DNA from: DAIDKA01 sp036489445
GTDB taxonomy: Bacteria; Pseudomonadota; Gammaproteobacteria; Steroidobacterales; Steroidobacteraceae
Length of the DNA: 64,000 nt
Reading direction: 5' to 3'
Assembly: GCA_036489445.1 (NCBI GenBank)
Contig: DASXFV010000087.1
Span: forward strand, 1 to 64,000
A program made the translations under genes and the position numbers. Below are positions 32,787 through 42,273 of this stretch, piece by piece. Positions within the stretch are counted from its first letter, which is position 1; every line of letters begins with the position of its first letter. Under the pieces are notes generated by a model. It was not told the origin of the DNA. It saw nothing but the letters and a program-made list of their open reading frames with translations, and ran no database searches.

Positions 32787-34048
32787 TGCGCCGCGAAGCC
32801 CAGGAAGCTCACGAGCGCGGCCAGCAGTGCCGCGGGCATCAGCAGGCAGCCGAGACTCAGGAATTGCCACGCACTCACCGCCTGCTTCTCGCGCCGCAGT
32901 GCAATCAACCACAATATTGTCGCCAGTGAGCCGGTCACCGATAGATTGGGACCGAGGTCGACGCCAATGAGCAATGCACCCGTGAGCTGCGGTGAGAGGT
33001 GAGCACCGCTGGCGAGGGATCCTGCGAGCAGGCCGACGGGTAAATTGTTGAGGAGGTTGCTGAGGAAGCCGACCATCGCGCCTGCGCTCAACGCAGTCAG
33101 GCCAGGTGCGGCGCTCGCGCTTGATGTGAGGAGGCGAACTATCGGCTGCAGCGCGCCGGTACGGTCGACGGCCTGCACCAGGATGAAAAGGCCGGCGACC
33201 AGGGGCAGCACGCTCCATGAGATGTCCCGGATGATGATCCAGGGCGGGCGTCGGTTGATGAACAGGATGGCTGCCGCCGTGGCACAGCCGGCAAGCAGCG
33301 TGGGTAGCCCCAATCGCCAGTCGAGGGATGAGGCGATGAGCAGAGCGGCGGCAGTCAAGCCAATGCCCGCGGCGGCAAATTTCCCGCCGTGGGACAGGAC
33401 TGGCAGTGCAATGACCCCCGATATCGTTCCGGACAGATCCCGGCGCTGGGTGAATCGCAGGATGAAGAAGGTGACGAGGATGGAAACCATGGAAGCCACA
33501 CCAAACTCCCCGAACCACCTGATCAACGGCGGCATATGCGCACCGTAAACGACCAAGTTCGCGGGGTTTGAGATCGGCAGCACGAAACTTGCCGCATTGG
33601 CAATGAATGCACAGACAAAAAGATACGGTAGCGGTTGGGCCCCCGCTCGACGCGCAGCGGCATAGACGGCTGGTGTGAGAACCACGGCAGTGGCATCGTT
33701 GGACAGCAGCACCGTCACCACAGTCCCTACCATATAAACCAGCGCAAAGAGCCGGGCGGGGGACCCTTTCGAGCAGCGGACGGCCAGCGCAGCGAGCCAA
33801 TCGAAAAGACCCTCGTGTCGGGCCAGTTCCGCGAGCACCATCATGCCGCTCAGAAAGCAATAGACGTCGGTTCCTTTGAGAACCGCCCGTGCTGCGTCCT
33901 GAAATGAAATCAAACCCAGGATCAGCAGTGCCAGGGTGGCCAGTCCAACCCAGAGAGCCTCGGGCAATTTCCAAGGTCGGAGGAGCATTCCCAGGATGCC
34001 CAATACGGCGATACATCCGGTCGCGACCGGCGCAGAGGTGATGAGCAT
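32780..34048 (-). CDS. ArsB/NhaD-superfamily anion permease
   Basis: A 422-residue membrane protein with about eleven helices. The typical ArsB-like motifs are visible: VVTVLLSNDATAVVLTPAVY and VLPISNPANLVVYGAH in the first half, and NLLNNLPVGLLAG in the second. Family members export arsenite or exchange sodium for protons or dicarboxylates. No arsR or arsC lies nearby, so arsenite as substrate is only one option. It converges with the YqeB-like gene, overlapping by seven bases. A perfect 14-base palindrome lies 28 bases upstream. Confidence 0.82.
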   Translation of the reverse strand: MLITSAPVATGCIAVLGILGMLLRPWKLPEALWVGLATLALLILGLISFQDAARAVLKGTDVYCFLSGMMVLAELARHEGLFDWLAALAVRCSKGSPARLFALVYMVGTVVTVLLSNDATAVVLTPAVYAAARRAGAQPLPYLFVCAFIANAASFVLPISNPANLVVYGAHMPPLIRWFGEFGVASMVSILVTFFILRFTQRRDLSGTISGVIALPVLSHGGKFAAAGIGLTAAALLIASSLDWRLGLPTLLAGCATAAAILFINRRPPWIIIRDISWSVLPLVAGLFILVQAVDRTGALQPIVRLLTSSASAAPGLTALSAGAMVGFLSNLLNNLPVGLLAGSLASGAHLSPQLTGALLIGVDLGPNLSVTGSLATILWLIALRREKQAVSAWQFLSLGCLLMPAALLAALVSFLGFAAHQ

Positions 34049-34075
34049 CAGACCAACCTGTCACTTTTGGCGCAG

Positions 34076-34089
34076 CAATACCCGTATTG
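34076..34089. promoter_or_regulatory. Perfect 14-base palindrome upstream of the permease gene
   Basis: CAATAC-CC-GTATTG is perfectly symmetric and lies 28 bases before the ArsB/NhaD-type start and 30 bases past the outer-membrane-factor stop. It is a plausible operator, but the binding protein is unknown. Confidence 0.4.
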
Positions 34090-34118
34090 TCGCCCATCGG
34101 CATCGATGACGGGTTCTA

Positions 34119-35579
34119 CTATGTGAGGGGGACCTTCACCTTCTGAGGCTGATTCTGGGCGGCGGCTGAGTCCTCCCAGCCGCCGCCCAGTGCACGGATG
34201 AGATCGACACTGGCATGCAGCTGCAGGGTGTCCAGGCTGACCGATTGCAGCTGAGCCTGCAGGAGGGCGGTCTGCGCGCTGATCACGGTCAGATAGTCGG
34301 TTGCGCCCTGGACGTACAGCAGATTGGACAGGTTGAGCGTGCGCTGCGCGGCTTCCACGGCAGCCTTCTCCTGCTGGGCGGCATCGTAATAGTGATTCAG
34401 CGAAGCCAGGCTGTCCTCGACCTGTTGGAAGGCGCCCACGACCACGCCGCGATAATTTGCCGCAGAAGCGTCGAATTGGGCTCGGGCCTGGGCCACTTGC
34501 GCACGATGCAGTCCGCCGTCGAAGACGCTGAGCAGGGCGTTGGGTCCAATCGCCCAGAACGTGCTGGGCGCACTCAACCAGTTGGCAAAGGATGTGCTCT
34601 GAAAGCCGCCTTGGGCCCCCAGTGTGAGGGTCGGAAAATAAGCCGCGCGCGCCACGCCGATATTGGCATTGGCCGCCATCATGCGCCGCTGCGCGGCGGC
34701 GATGTCCGGTCGGCGCTGCAGCATGGTGGCCGGGATGCCGGTCGGGATATGCGGCAGCTTGATGTCGACAACCTTCGGTTCGATGGCAAAGGATGAGGCC
34801 GACACGCCAAGCAGTGCCGCTATCGCATGCTCCACCAGGGCTCGCTGGGCGAGAGTCTGTGCCGCCTGCGACTTGGCAACATCCAGCTGCGTCTGCGCCT
34901 GGGAGACGTCCAGCCCGGGGGCGATGCCGGCGTTGTGCCGCTGCTCCGTCAGGGTGACTGCCCGAGTATCGGCCGTCACCGTGGCGTTGAGGATGGCGCC
35001 CGTGCGATCGAGGCTACGCAGTTGGATGTAATTGTCAGCCAGCTGCGCGGCCAGCGACAGGCGGGCATTCTCCAGATCTGCGGCGGAAGCGGCAGCATTG
35101 GCGTTGCCCGCCGCGACTTCGTTGCGGATCTGACCCCAGAGGTCGAGTTCATAACCAATATTGGCGCCAAGCGTATTGGCGTCGTAGTAAGTCGGCGTCG
35201 TGGCTCCCCTGAGCGGGGCGTTCAGCGATTCGCGGTCGCGTTCGACGCTGGCGTTCAGGCCCAGCGTGGGAAAGAGCCCGGCGCGCGCCTGATCGCTCAA
35301 TGCGCGGGCCTGGGCATAGTCGGCAATGGCGGTGGCGAGAGTCGGGTTGCCGACCATCAGCCGCTGCTGCAGGTCATTCAGTTCCACGTTGCCGTACAGC
35401 GTCCACCAACTGTCACGGGGCAGGCGGTCCGCGGGCTGCGCCTGGGTCCAGGAGCCGGTTTCCTTGAAGGTCGCCGTGGTGGGCACCTGCGGAGTTTGCA
35501 GCCGTGGTGCGAACGAGCAGCCACTCAGCAGCGCCATCGCCGCCGCGGCCGAGCATCGTATCCGCACTACCCGTTGCAT
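34119..35579 (-). CDS. Outer-membrane efflux lipoprotein (NodT/OprM type)
   Basis: A 486-residue outer-membrane factor with a lipoprotein signal (LLSGC, Cys at about 21). It has the two repeated OEP halves, e.g. DYAQARALSDQARAGLFPTL and RRPDIAAAQRRMMAANANIG, and the conserved GYELDLWGQIRNEVAAGN. It forms the trimeric outer-membrane channel of the RND pump encoded by the next two genes. Its start overlaps the adaptor stop by one base. The operon reads leftward in the order RND pump, adaptor, channel. Confidence 0.92.
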   Translation of the reverse strand: MQRVVRIRCSAAAAMALLSGCSFAPRLQTPQVPTTATFKETGSWTQAQPADRLPRDSWWTLYGNVELNDLQQRLMVGNPTLATAIADYAQARALSDQARAGLFPTLGLNASVERDRESLNAPLRGATTPTYYDANTLGANIGYELDLWGQIRNEVAAGNANAAASAADLENARLSLAAQLADNYIQLRSLDRTGAILNATVTADTRAVTLTEQRHNAGIAPGLDVSQAQTQLDVAKSQAAQTLAQRALVEHAIAALLGVSASSFAIEPKVVDIKLPHIPTGIPATMLQRRPDIAAAQRRMMAANANIGVARAAYFPTLTLGAQGGFQSTSFANWLSAPSTFWAIGPNALLSVFDGGLHRAQVAQARAQFDASAANYRGVVVGAFQQVEDSLASLNHYYDAAQQEKAAVEAAQRTLNLSNLLYVQGATDYLTVISAQTALLQAQLQSVSLDTLQLHASVDLIRALGGGWEDSAAAQNQPQKVKVPLT

Positions 35580-36769
35580 CAGTTTGCCTTCGGCCCGTCC
35601 GGGCTTGCCCCCGCCGCTGCACCGACGATCCGCACTTCATCGCCGGTGCTGACGCCGTCGGGTGGGTTTTCGATGACGCGGTCATCCGGTGTCAAACCGG
35701 ATGCCACTTCCACGACCTGGCCCAGGTCGCGCGAGACCAATACCGGCTTGATCACCACGCGGTTATTGCCGGCCAAGGTGGCTACGGAAAGCCCCTTGGC
35801 ATTGAAAATCAGCGCACTGGATGGGACGCTGAGCAGATTGGGGACGCCGGCGATCTGCAGATGGATGGCGGCATAGGCACCGGGCATCAACCCCCCGGCG
35901 CTATTATCGACAATGATCTGCATCAGCGTCGTGCCCGTGCTCGGATTGACCGAGTCGGCTGAGGATTCGACGGTTCCGGCGTAAACTTTGCCAGGATGCT
36001 CGGGCACCGTAATGGTCGCCCGCGTTCCCGGTGGCACGCTGGGCACATAGTTCTGCGGAACATTGATGTAGGCGCGTAATTTGTTTGTTGCCGACAGCAC
36101 GAACAACTCCGCGCCGCCCGTGGCGCCGACGTTGATCAGCGCCCCGATATCGGTCTCGCGCGCGGTGACCACACCGTCAAAGGGCGCGATCAGGCGCTTG
36201 AAGCCTTCCTCCGCTACCAGCCGGTCGACATTTGCCTTGGAGGCCTTGACCTGCGCCAGATCGGCATTGAGAGTGTAGGTGCGTTGGTCGACATCCTGCT
36301 TGGCGACGGCATCGGTACCGGCCAGCGACTGCCAGCGGGTTGCGCTGATTTGCGCGAGTTGGGCGTTGGCCTCGCTGACGTTGAGGTCGGCGCGCGCCTG
36401 CGCGAGTTGTTGATCGAGGTCGGGGGTCTCGATCTCGGCCAGCACGCTCCCCGCCTTCACCTGCGCGCCGATGTCGTATTTCCAGCTTTTCAGGTACCCG
36501 GGTACGCGCGCGTAAATGGGCGCGCGGATGTAGGCCTCCAGGCGACCGGGCAGGTCCAGGCCCGCATGGTTCTGCGCCGCCTTGGGTGTCGCAACAGCCA
36601 CGGTGGGCACCGCCTCTTCATCCGTCAGGGAGGTCAGGCGGGCATTCTGCGCCGCGCGTGAAACCAGGCCATAGGCCACGAGGAGGACGACGGCGATCAC
36701 GAAGATGATGCCAACCAGGCGCAGGCGCCGCGGGGCGGGGTGGCCGGACGATACGTCAGGCTGGGACAT
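35579..36769 (-). CDS. RND periplasmic adaptor (membrane fusion protein)
   Basis: A 396-residue adaptor starting at MSQPDVSSGHPAPRR, with a single N-terminal helix (about 18-38) and the usual layout. A barrel-sandwich hybrid half is LPGRLEAYIRAPIYARVPGY, then a helical hairpin (about 95-175), the second lipoyl half (GFKRLIAPFDGVVTARETDI) and a beta-barrel (PQNYVPSVPPGTRATITVPE). It bridges the inner-membrane pump and outer-membrane channel. Its start lies 14 bases inside the pump gene's 3' end, so the two are translationally coupled. Longer upstream starts would fall inside the pump gene. Confidence 0.92.
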   Translation of the reverse strand: MSQPDVSSGHPAPRRLRLVGIIFVIAVVLLVAYGLVSRAAQNARLTSLTDEEAVPTVAVATPKAAQNHAGLDLPGRLEAYIRAPIYARVPGYLKSWKYDIGAQVKAGSVLAEIETPDLDQQLAQARADLNVSEANAQLAQISATRWQSLAGTDAVAKQDVDQRTYTLNADLAQVKASKANVDRLVAEEGFKRLIAPFDGVVTARETDIGALINVGATGGAELFVLSATNKLRAYINVPQNYVPSVPPGTRATITVPEHPGKVYAGTVESSADSVNPSTGTTLMQIIVDNSAGGLMPGAYAAIHLQIAGVPNLLSVPSSALIFNAKGLSVATLAGNNRVVIKPVLVSRDLGQVVEVASGLTPDDRVIENPPDGVSTGDEVRIVGAAAGASPDGPKAN

Positions 36770-39700
36770 GGCTTTCTCCGGAAGGCGCACGGGGCGACCT
36801 TGGGACGTAGTGCCGGTGAATGATGCTGAAGACGACGGGTACAAAGAACAACGTGGACACCGTGGCGAAGAGCAGGCCACCGATCACCGCACGGCCGAGG
36901 GGGGCGTTCTGTTCGCCTCCTTCCCCGAGCCCCAGGGACATCGGCAGCATTCCAATCACCATGGCCAGGGCCGTCATCAGCACGGGCCGCAGCCGCACGA
37001 ATCCGGCCTCCAGCGCAGCCTGGGTGGAGTCAGCGAATTCCTCAAGCTTCTCGCGCGCAAAACTGATCACCAACACGCTGTTTGCCGTGGCCACCCCCAT
37101 GCACATGATGGCGCCCGTGAGCGCCGGCACCGACAAGGTGGTGTGCGTTGCGAACAGTATCCAGACGATGCCGGCCAGAGCCGCTGGCAACGCCGTGATA
37201 ATGACGAACGGGTCGACCCAGGACTGGAAGTTGATGACGATCAGGAAGTAGATCAGGGTGATTGCGCCGAGCAGTCCGGCGAGCAGGCCGAAGTAGGCGC
37301 TGCGCATGGTTTCTGTCTGGCCAACGAGCTCCACGGTTGAGCCCTTGGGTCGGTCCCGATCATTCCGGGCCATGATGTCGCGGATATCAGATGAGACGGC
37401 TCCAAGGTCGCGCCCTTGGGTGGTGGCGTAGATTTGGACCATTGGGGAGATGTCGTACTGCGACACGACAGCATCGCTGTGGGAACGCTTGATATCGGCA
37501 ATTCCACCGAGCACCGTGGTCGGACTCCCGGGCGCATTCACCGGCAGATTCTGCAGGGCAGACAGCGAATCGATGCGGTACTGCGGCGTCTGCAAAACAA
37601 TGGGGTAGGTGACTCCGTTCTGCTCGTTCAGCCAGAACGTGGGGGCGACCTGGCCCGAGCCGGCCAGGTTCACCACCAGGCTGTTGGTGACGTCGGCCGC
37701 CGTCACATTCGTGTACTGGGCGCGCGTACGGTCAATGTTCACGTCGAACGTCGGTTCCCGGGCCGATTGCTGAATGCGGGCATCCGCGATTCCAGGAATA
37801 TGACGGACCTGATTCAGCAGCTGGTTGGCGTAGGAGAAATCCGCACTCAGATCATTGCCGCGCACCTGCAGATCGATGGGCGCAGGGGCACCGAAATTGA
37901 GGATCTGGCTGACGATGTCCGCCGGAAGGAACGAGAAGACCAGCCCGGGGAACCGACGCGGCAGTTCCCGGCGCATGCGCGCCACGTAGTCAGCAGTGGG
38001 CGGGTGCCCCTCGTTGAGGGAGATCTGGATGTCACCATCCGATTCGCCGATGGTGCCCGTGTTGCTGTAAATCGTGTTGATCGATGAGATATAGGTGCCG
38101 ATATTGTCCACGACCGCAGCTGTTTGCGCGGGCGGGATCATGGTGCGGATGGCTTTTTCCACCTCGGCGAAGCGTGCAGAGGTTTCCTCGATACGCATGC
38201 CCACGGGGGCGCGCACATGTATCAGTATCTGCCCGGCGTCGACCGACGGGAAGAAGTTCCGCCCCAGAAACGGCACCAGCAGGAACGAGAGCGTGATGAA
38301 GGCGAGGAAGGCGCCGACTGCTACCGTGTGATGCTCCATGGCGAGTGCCAGCAGTTCGTGGTACCCGGTACGCAACCGCACGAAGCGCGCCTCGAAGGCG
38401 CGCTGAAAGCGTACCAGGGGATTGCGCGACGGGGTCGGCGCATCGATGACGTTCTCGTGGGCATCGACATGCGGCGCGTGGGCCCGCAGCAGATAGTTCG
38501 CCATCGTCGGCACCAGCGTTCGCGACAGCAGGAAAGAGAAAGCCATCGCGAACATCACACTCTCGGCCAGCGGGATGAACAGGAAGCGCGCAATCCCGCT
38601 CATGAAGAACATGGGCACGAAAACGATGCAGATGCTCAACAGCGACACGAAAGCCGGCACGACGATCTGCGCCGAGCCATCCAGGATGGCCTGCTCCACC
38701 GGCTTGCCGTGTTCGAGGTGGTAGTTGATGCTTTCGATGGTCACGGTCGCCTCATCGACCAGGATGCCCACTGCCAGTGCGAGTCCGCCCAGGGTCATGA
38801 TGTTGAGCGTCTCGCCCAACATATAGAGGGTGGCGATCGCCCCCAGGATCGACAGCGGAATCGATGTGGCGACGATCAGCGTAGAGCGCCAACTGCCCAG
38901 GAACAGCAGGATCATCAGGCTGGTGAGGGCCGCGGCGATCACGCCCTCGCGGACCACGTCCTTAATGGAGGCGCGGACGAATATCGACTGATCGGCCAAC
39001 GGCTTGACCTGCAGCGTGTCGGGTAGCGAGGGTTTAAGGACTTCGAGCATTTTCTTGACCCCGCTCACGATGTCGAGCGTCGAGGTCGAGCCGTTCTTGA
39101 AGACATTGAGCACCACGGAGCGGCTGCCGTCGACGTGAACGAGATTGGTCTGGACCGCGCCGCCGTCGCGGATGTGGGCCACATCGCGCATGTAGACCAT
39201 GGCGCCACCCACATTCTTGATCGGCAGGTCAGCCAGATCAGCGAGGCTGGATGGGGCGTCATTGAGATTGATCGTGTATTCGTAATCGCCGATTTTCTCC
39301 GTGCCTGCGGGTGTCAGCAGGTTCTGCCTGGCAAGCGCGTTGGCGACGTCAAGACCGGTCAGCCCCCGAGCCTGCAGTGCTGCAGGATCAAGGTCGAACA
39401 TCACCTGCGGGGTCTTGCCGCCATAGGGATAAGGTAGGGCCGCGCCCTGCACCGTGACGAGACGTGTGCGCAGGAAATTTATGCCCAGATCCGTCAGCGC
39501 CTGCTCGGTCAGCCCCTTGCCAGACAGTGCCAGCTGGATGATGGGCACCGTCGAGGCGTTGTAATTGACGATCAGCGGCGGGGTCTGCCCCGCCGGCATC
39601 TGCTTGATGAGCGTCTGGGAAATCGCTGAGACCTGCGCATTGGCGGTGGCGATGTTCACCGACGGGTGGAAGAAGATCTTGGCAATACCGAAGGTGGTGT

Positions 39701-39959
39701 ACGAGGTGGCTTCGGTGTGCTCGATGTCGTTGACCGTGGTGGTCAGCGAGCGCTCGAAAGGCGTCATGATGCGTCCGACCATCTGGTCCGGCGAGAGGCC
39801 CTGGTACTGCCAGGCTACGCCGATGATCGGAATGTTGATGTTCGGAAAAATGTCGACCGGCATCCGCAGCGCGGCGAGGACGCCGGCGATCAGAATAAGG
39901 AGGGCAACTACGATGAAGGTGTAGGGCCGATTTAGCGCGAGCCTGACTATCGCAAGCAT
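36756..39959 (-). CDS. RND efflux inner-membrane pump
   Basis: A 1067-residue proton-driven pump with the duplicated layout of twelve helices and two periplasmic loops. It starts MLAIVRLALNRPYTFIVVAL and contains the helix-4 segment ALAVGILVDEATVTIESINY. There the second acidic position is Glu rather than the Asp-Asp pair of AcrB, so it belongs to a divergent branch. The C-terminal helices (TGAIMCMGVATANSVLVISF and PMSLGLGEGGEQNAPLGRAV) are typical. It exports drugs, dyes or metabolites; the substrate is unknown. It heads the pump-adaptor-channel operon; the 330-base gap to the divergent sensor kinase is its probable promoter. Confidence 0.92.
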   Translation of the reverse strand: MLAIVRLALNRPYTFIVVALLILIAGVLAALRMPVDIFPNINIPIIGVAWQYQGLSPDQMVGRIMTPFERSLTTTVNDIEHTEATSYTTFGIAKIFFHPSVNIATANAQVSAISQTLIKQMPAGQTPPLIVNYNASTVPIIQLALSGKGLTEQALTDLGINFLRTRLVTVQGAALPYPYGGKTPQVMFDLDPAALQARGLTGLDVANALARQNLLTPAGTEKIGDYEYTINLNDAPSSLADLADLPIKNVGGAMVYMRDVAHIRDGGAVQTNLVHVDGSRSVVLNVFKNGSTSTLDIVSGVKKMLEVLKPSLPDTLQVKPLADQSIFVRASIKDVVREGVIAAALTSLMILLFLGSWRSTLIVATSIPLSILGAIATLYMLGETLNIMTLGGLALAVGILVDEATVTIESINYHLEHGKPVEQAILDGSAQIVVPAFVSLLSICIVFVPMFFMSGIARFLFIPLAESVMFAMAFSFLLSRTLVPTMANYLLRAHAPHVDAHENVIDAPTPSRNPLVRFQRAFEARFVRLRTGYHELLALAMEHHTVAVGAFLAFITLSFLLVPFLGRNFFPSVDAGQILIHVRAPVGMRIEETSARFAEVEKAIRTMIPPAQTAAVVDNIGTYISSINTIYSNTGTIGESDGDIQISLNEGHPPTADYVARMRRELPRRFPGLVFSFLPADIVSQILNFGAPAPIDLQVRGNDLSADFSYANQLLNQVRHIPGIADARIQQSAREPTFDVNIDRTRAQYTNVTAADVTNSLVVNLAGSGQVAPTFWLNEQNGVTYPIVLQTPQYRIDSLSALQNLPVNAPGSPTTVLGGIADIKRSHSDAVVSQYDISPMVQIYATTQGRDLGAVSSDIRDIMARNDRDRPKGSTVELVGQTETMRSAYFGLLAGLLGAITLIYFLIVINFQSWVDPFVIITALPAALAGIVWILFATHTTLSVPALTGAIMCMGVATANSVLVISFAREKLEEFADSTQAALEAGFVRLRPVLMTALAMVIGMLPMSLGLGEGGEQNAPLGRAVIGGLLFATVSTLFFVPVVFSIIHRHYVPRSPRAPSGESHVPA

Positions 39960-40288
39960 CTGGATATGGACGGCAACGGGTGGGTGGAACGAGGGGGGAT
40001 GGCGGCATTGTGGCCCAATCCCGCTTCCTTCACCCCAAGATTAACGCCAATTCATCAAGGTTCAGTGATTCGGCAATGTGGCACATGGCGCCGTCGATGC
40101 TCCGTCCGCGCCGCTGGTGGTGCGATGCACGAACGCCAGGGGCGTGTCCCAGCAGGGGCCGGCACAGATTTTCGGGGCTGAGCAGGGCACTGATTGTATA
40201 TTCGAGCGCGCGTGCAGTGGGTGGTTATGCAGGTTTTCAACCGGGTACTTATCGTGAATCGATTTCGCCAAATCCAGCTGGGGTTGAC
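39960..40288. other. Divergent intergenic region between RND operon and sensor kinase
   Basis: A 329-base region between the minus-strand pump gene and the plus-strand kinase, presumably containing promoters for both. No convincing gene or palindrome was found; an upstream extension of the kinase frame exists, but lacks family resemblance. Confidence 0.5.
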
Positions 40289-41635
40289 ATGAGCCTGAGG
40301 CTGCAGATCAACCTCATTATTGCCGGATTGATGATTCTGTTCATCGGGGCGCTGGTGTATCAGCAGGTGGAGGACACCCGCAGCAGCATACGGGAGGAAA
40401 TCGAAGGTTCGAACCGGGTCGCCATCCAGCTGTTGAGCGCGGTGTCCGGTGTTTACGAGGAATCCGGCGTACGCGGCATGCTCAGCTTCCTGCATCAGCT
40501 GGGGCGGGTCCGAGCCAATGATGTGTCCCTGTACGACCCGGCAGGCCAGCTGGTCTACTCCTCGCCGGTCTCGGTCTACAAGGCGGGGCGCGCAGCGCCG
40601 GGATGGTATTCGATTCTCGTCGCTCCTGTTGTGCACCCGTTCCAGATCGGAATTGGCGGGGGCACCCTGGTCATCAATGCGAATTCATCGCGCGCGGTGC
40701 TGGATGGCTGGGACATACTGACACGGCTGCTGTGGATCGGGGCGATCGCACTCGCCGCGATCAATCTGGCGGTGTTCTGGTTTGCCGGGCGGATTCTGCA
40801 GCCCTTGCAGATTGTGGTGAAAGGACTGCAGCGAATGGAGGCGGGCGACTATGCCGCACGGCTGCCGCCTCTGGCGAGCCGGGAAGGCCGCCTCATGAGT
40901 TCGGCCTTCAATCGGGCCGCACAGGCGGTGGCAGACAGTGTTGCGGACCGGCGCGCCGCCGCCGAGGCCCGTGACCGCCTGCGGGAAAACCGCGAGCTTA
41001 CACAGATGATCCAGACCCATATCGAAGAGGAGCGCCGCACCATCGCCCGTGAACTGCACGACGAGCTGGGACAGTCCATCACGGCGATTCGCAGCTTCGG
41101 ATTGATCATTCAGCAATCCGCGTCCGCTGACGAGCGCGTGAGCGAAGCGGCGCGGCTCGTGGTGGAGACCGCCGGTCGCATGTACGACGCCGTGCACGAA
41201 ATGATTCCGCGGCTGCGCCCGTTTGCGCTGGATTCGTTTGGCTTGGGCGATGCGGTCGCGGATCTGGTCGCTGCGTGGCGCACGCGTCACACCGGTGTGG
41301 CCATGCAACTGCATGTGCAGGACCCATTGCCGCAGCTTGGTGCGGGGCAGAGCATCAGCGCCTACCGCATTCTGCAGGAGGCGCTGACCAATGCCATCCG
41401 CCACTCCGCGGCGGGGCGGATCGCGGTTTCCGTGACGATTGAAGCCGGTGAACTGCTGGTGCGTGTGGTGGATGACGGGGCGGGGCTGGAATCGGGCTGG
41501 GAGCAGCGCGGGCACTATGGCGTGCGCGGCATGCGCGAGCGTGCCGTCGCTTCAGGGGGCAGCCTCGAACTGATCTCGGATCCGGGCAAGGGGACACAGG
41601 TCGTGGCCCGACTGCCCCTTGAGCCGCACTCATGA
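40289..41635 (+). CDS. NarL-type membrane sensor histidine kinase (HisKA_3)
   Basis: A 448-residue kinase with two membrane helices (about 8-24 and 145-167) bounding a periplasmic sensor domain of about 120 residues, a HAMP linker (about 168-220), a HisKA_3 dimerisation domain with His257 (RTIARELHDELGQSI) and an HATPase with N region LQEALTNAIRHSAAG and G box DDGAGLE. Kinases of this class pair with NarL-type regulators, and one follows with a four-base overlap. ATG 40289 follows no strong ribosome binding site (GGGTTGAC precedes it). The sensor domain has no recognisable ligand motif. An NRAMP-family gene is in the same unit, so metal sensing is plausible. Confidence 0.9.
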   Translation: MSLRLQINLIIAGLMILFIGALVYQQVEDTRSSIREEIEGSNRVAIQLLSAVSGVYEESGVRGMLSFLHQLGRVRANDVSLYDPAGQLVYSSPVSVYKAGRAAPGWYSILVAPVVHPFQIGIGGGTLVINANSSRAVLDGWDILTRLLWIGAIALAAINLAVFWFAGRILQPLQIVVKGLQRMEAGDYAARLPPLASREGRLMSSAFNRAAQAVADSVADRRAAAEARDRLRENRELTQMIQTHIEEERRTIARELHDELGQSITAIRSFGLIIQQSASADERVSEAARLVVETAGRMYDAVHEMIPRLRPFALDSFGLGDAVADLVAAWRTRHTGVAMQLHVQDPLPQLGAGQSISAYRILQEALTNAIRHSAAGRIAVSVTIEAGELLVRVVDDGAGLESGWEQRGHYGVRGMRERAVASGGSLELISDPGKGTQVVARLPLEPHS

Positions 41636-42273
41636 GCCGAACCACTGTGATGCTGGTTGATGATCACGCCGTCGTGCGCGTGGGCTTTCGGCTGCTGCTG
41701 CAGGCGGCTGAGGACCTGCTGGTGGTGGCGGAAGCCGACAGTGGCGAACAGGCCGTCGCGCAGTACGCGCAAGGCAGGCCCGACATCGTGGTCATGGACC
41801 TGGCCATGGCTGGGGCAGGGGGTATTGAAGCCATCAAGCGCATCGTGGCGCGCGATGTTGGGGCGCGGATTCTGGCGCTCTCGGCCCACGAGGACATGAG
41901 TCACCCGAAGCGGGCTTTGAAGGCCGGGGCGCTCGGTTACCTGTCCAAGCGCAGCGCACCCGAAACACTGATCGAGGCCATCCGTATCGTAGCCGCAGGC
42001 GGAATGTACATCGATGCCGGAATCGCCAGGCATATGGCGGCTCAGGACTTCTCGGGTAGCCGCGGCCCGTTAGATCAGCTCTCTGAACGTGAGTTCCAGG
42101 TCTTCGTGCAACTGGCGCATGGGGTGTCGGTAAACAGGATCGCGGCAATGTTGCATCTGAGTCCCAGTACCGTGGGTACGCATCTCTACAACATCAAGCA
42201 GAAACTGTCGGCGGGCAATCAGGCGGAGCTGACCCTGATTGCGGTCCAGAACGGACTGATACAAGTCGGATGA
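41632..42273 (+). CDS. NarL-type response regulator
   Basis: A 213-residue regulator with a receiver (about 5-120; DDHAV, phospho-acceptor Asp56 in VVMDLAM, Ser in ALSAHED, Lys in YLSKRS) and a LuxR-type helix-turn-helix (about 145-205; LSEREFQVFVQLAHGVSVNR, LSPSTVGTHLYNIKQKL). ATG 41632 overlaps the kinase stop. Its own stop overlaps the start of the NRAMP-family gene, so the three are co-translated. It probably controls this operon and perhaps the divergent RND pump. Confidence 0.93.
   Translation: MSRTTVMLVDDHAVVRVGFRLLLQAAEDLLVVAEADSGEQAVAQYAQGRPDIVVMDLAMAGAGGIEAIKRIVARDVGARILALSAHEDMSHPKRALKAGALGYLSKRSAPETLIEAIRIVAAGGMYIDAGIARHMAAQDFSGSRGPLDQLSEREFQVFVQLAHGVSVNRIAAMLHLSPSTVGTHLYNIKQKLSAGNQAELTLIAVQNGLIQVG

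Noticed and set aside
32628..34103. 491-residue open frame on the minus strand over the permease gene
   Set aside because: It is in a shifted frame of the ArsB/NhaD-type gene, with Pro/Arg/His-rich content and no membrane pattern; the other frame has clear family motifs.
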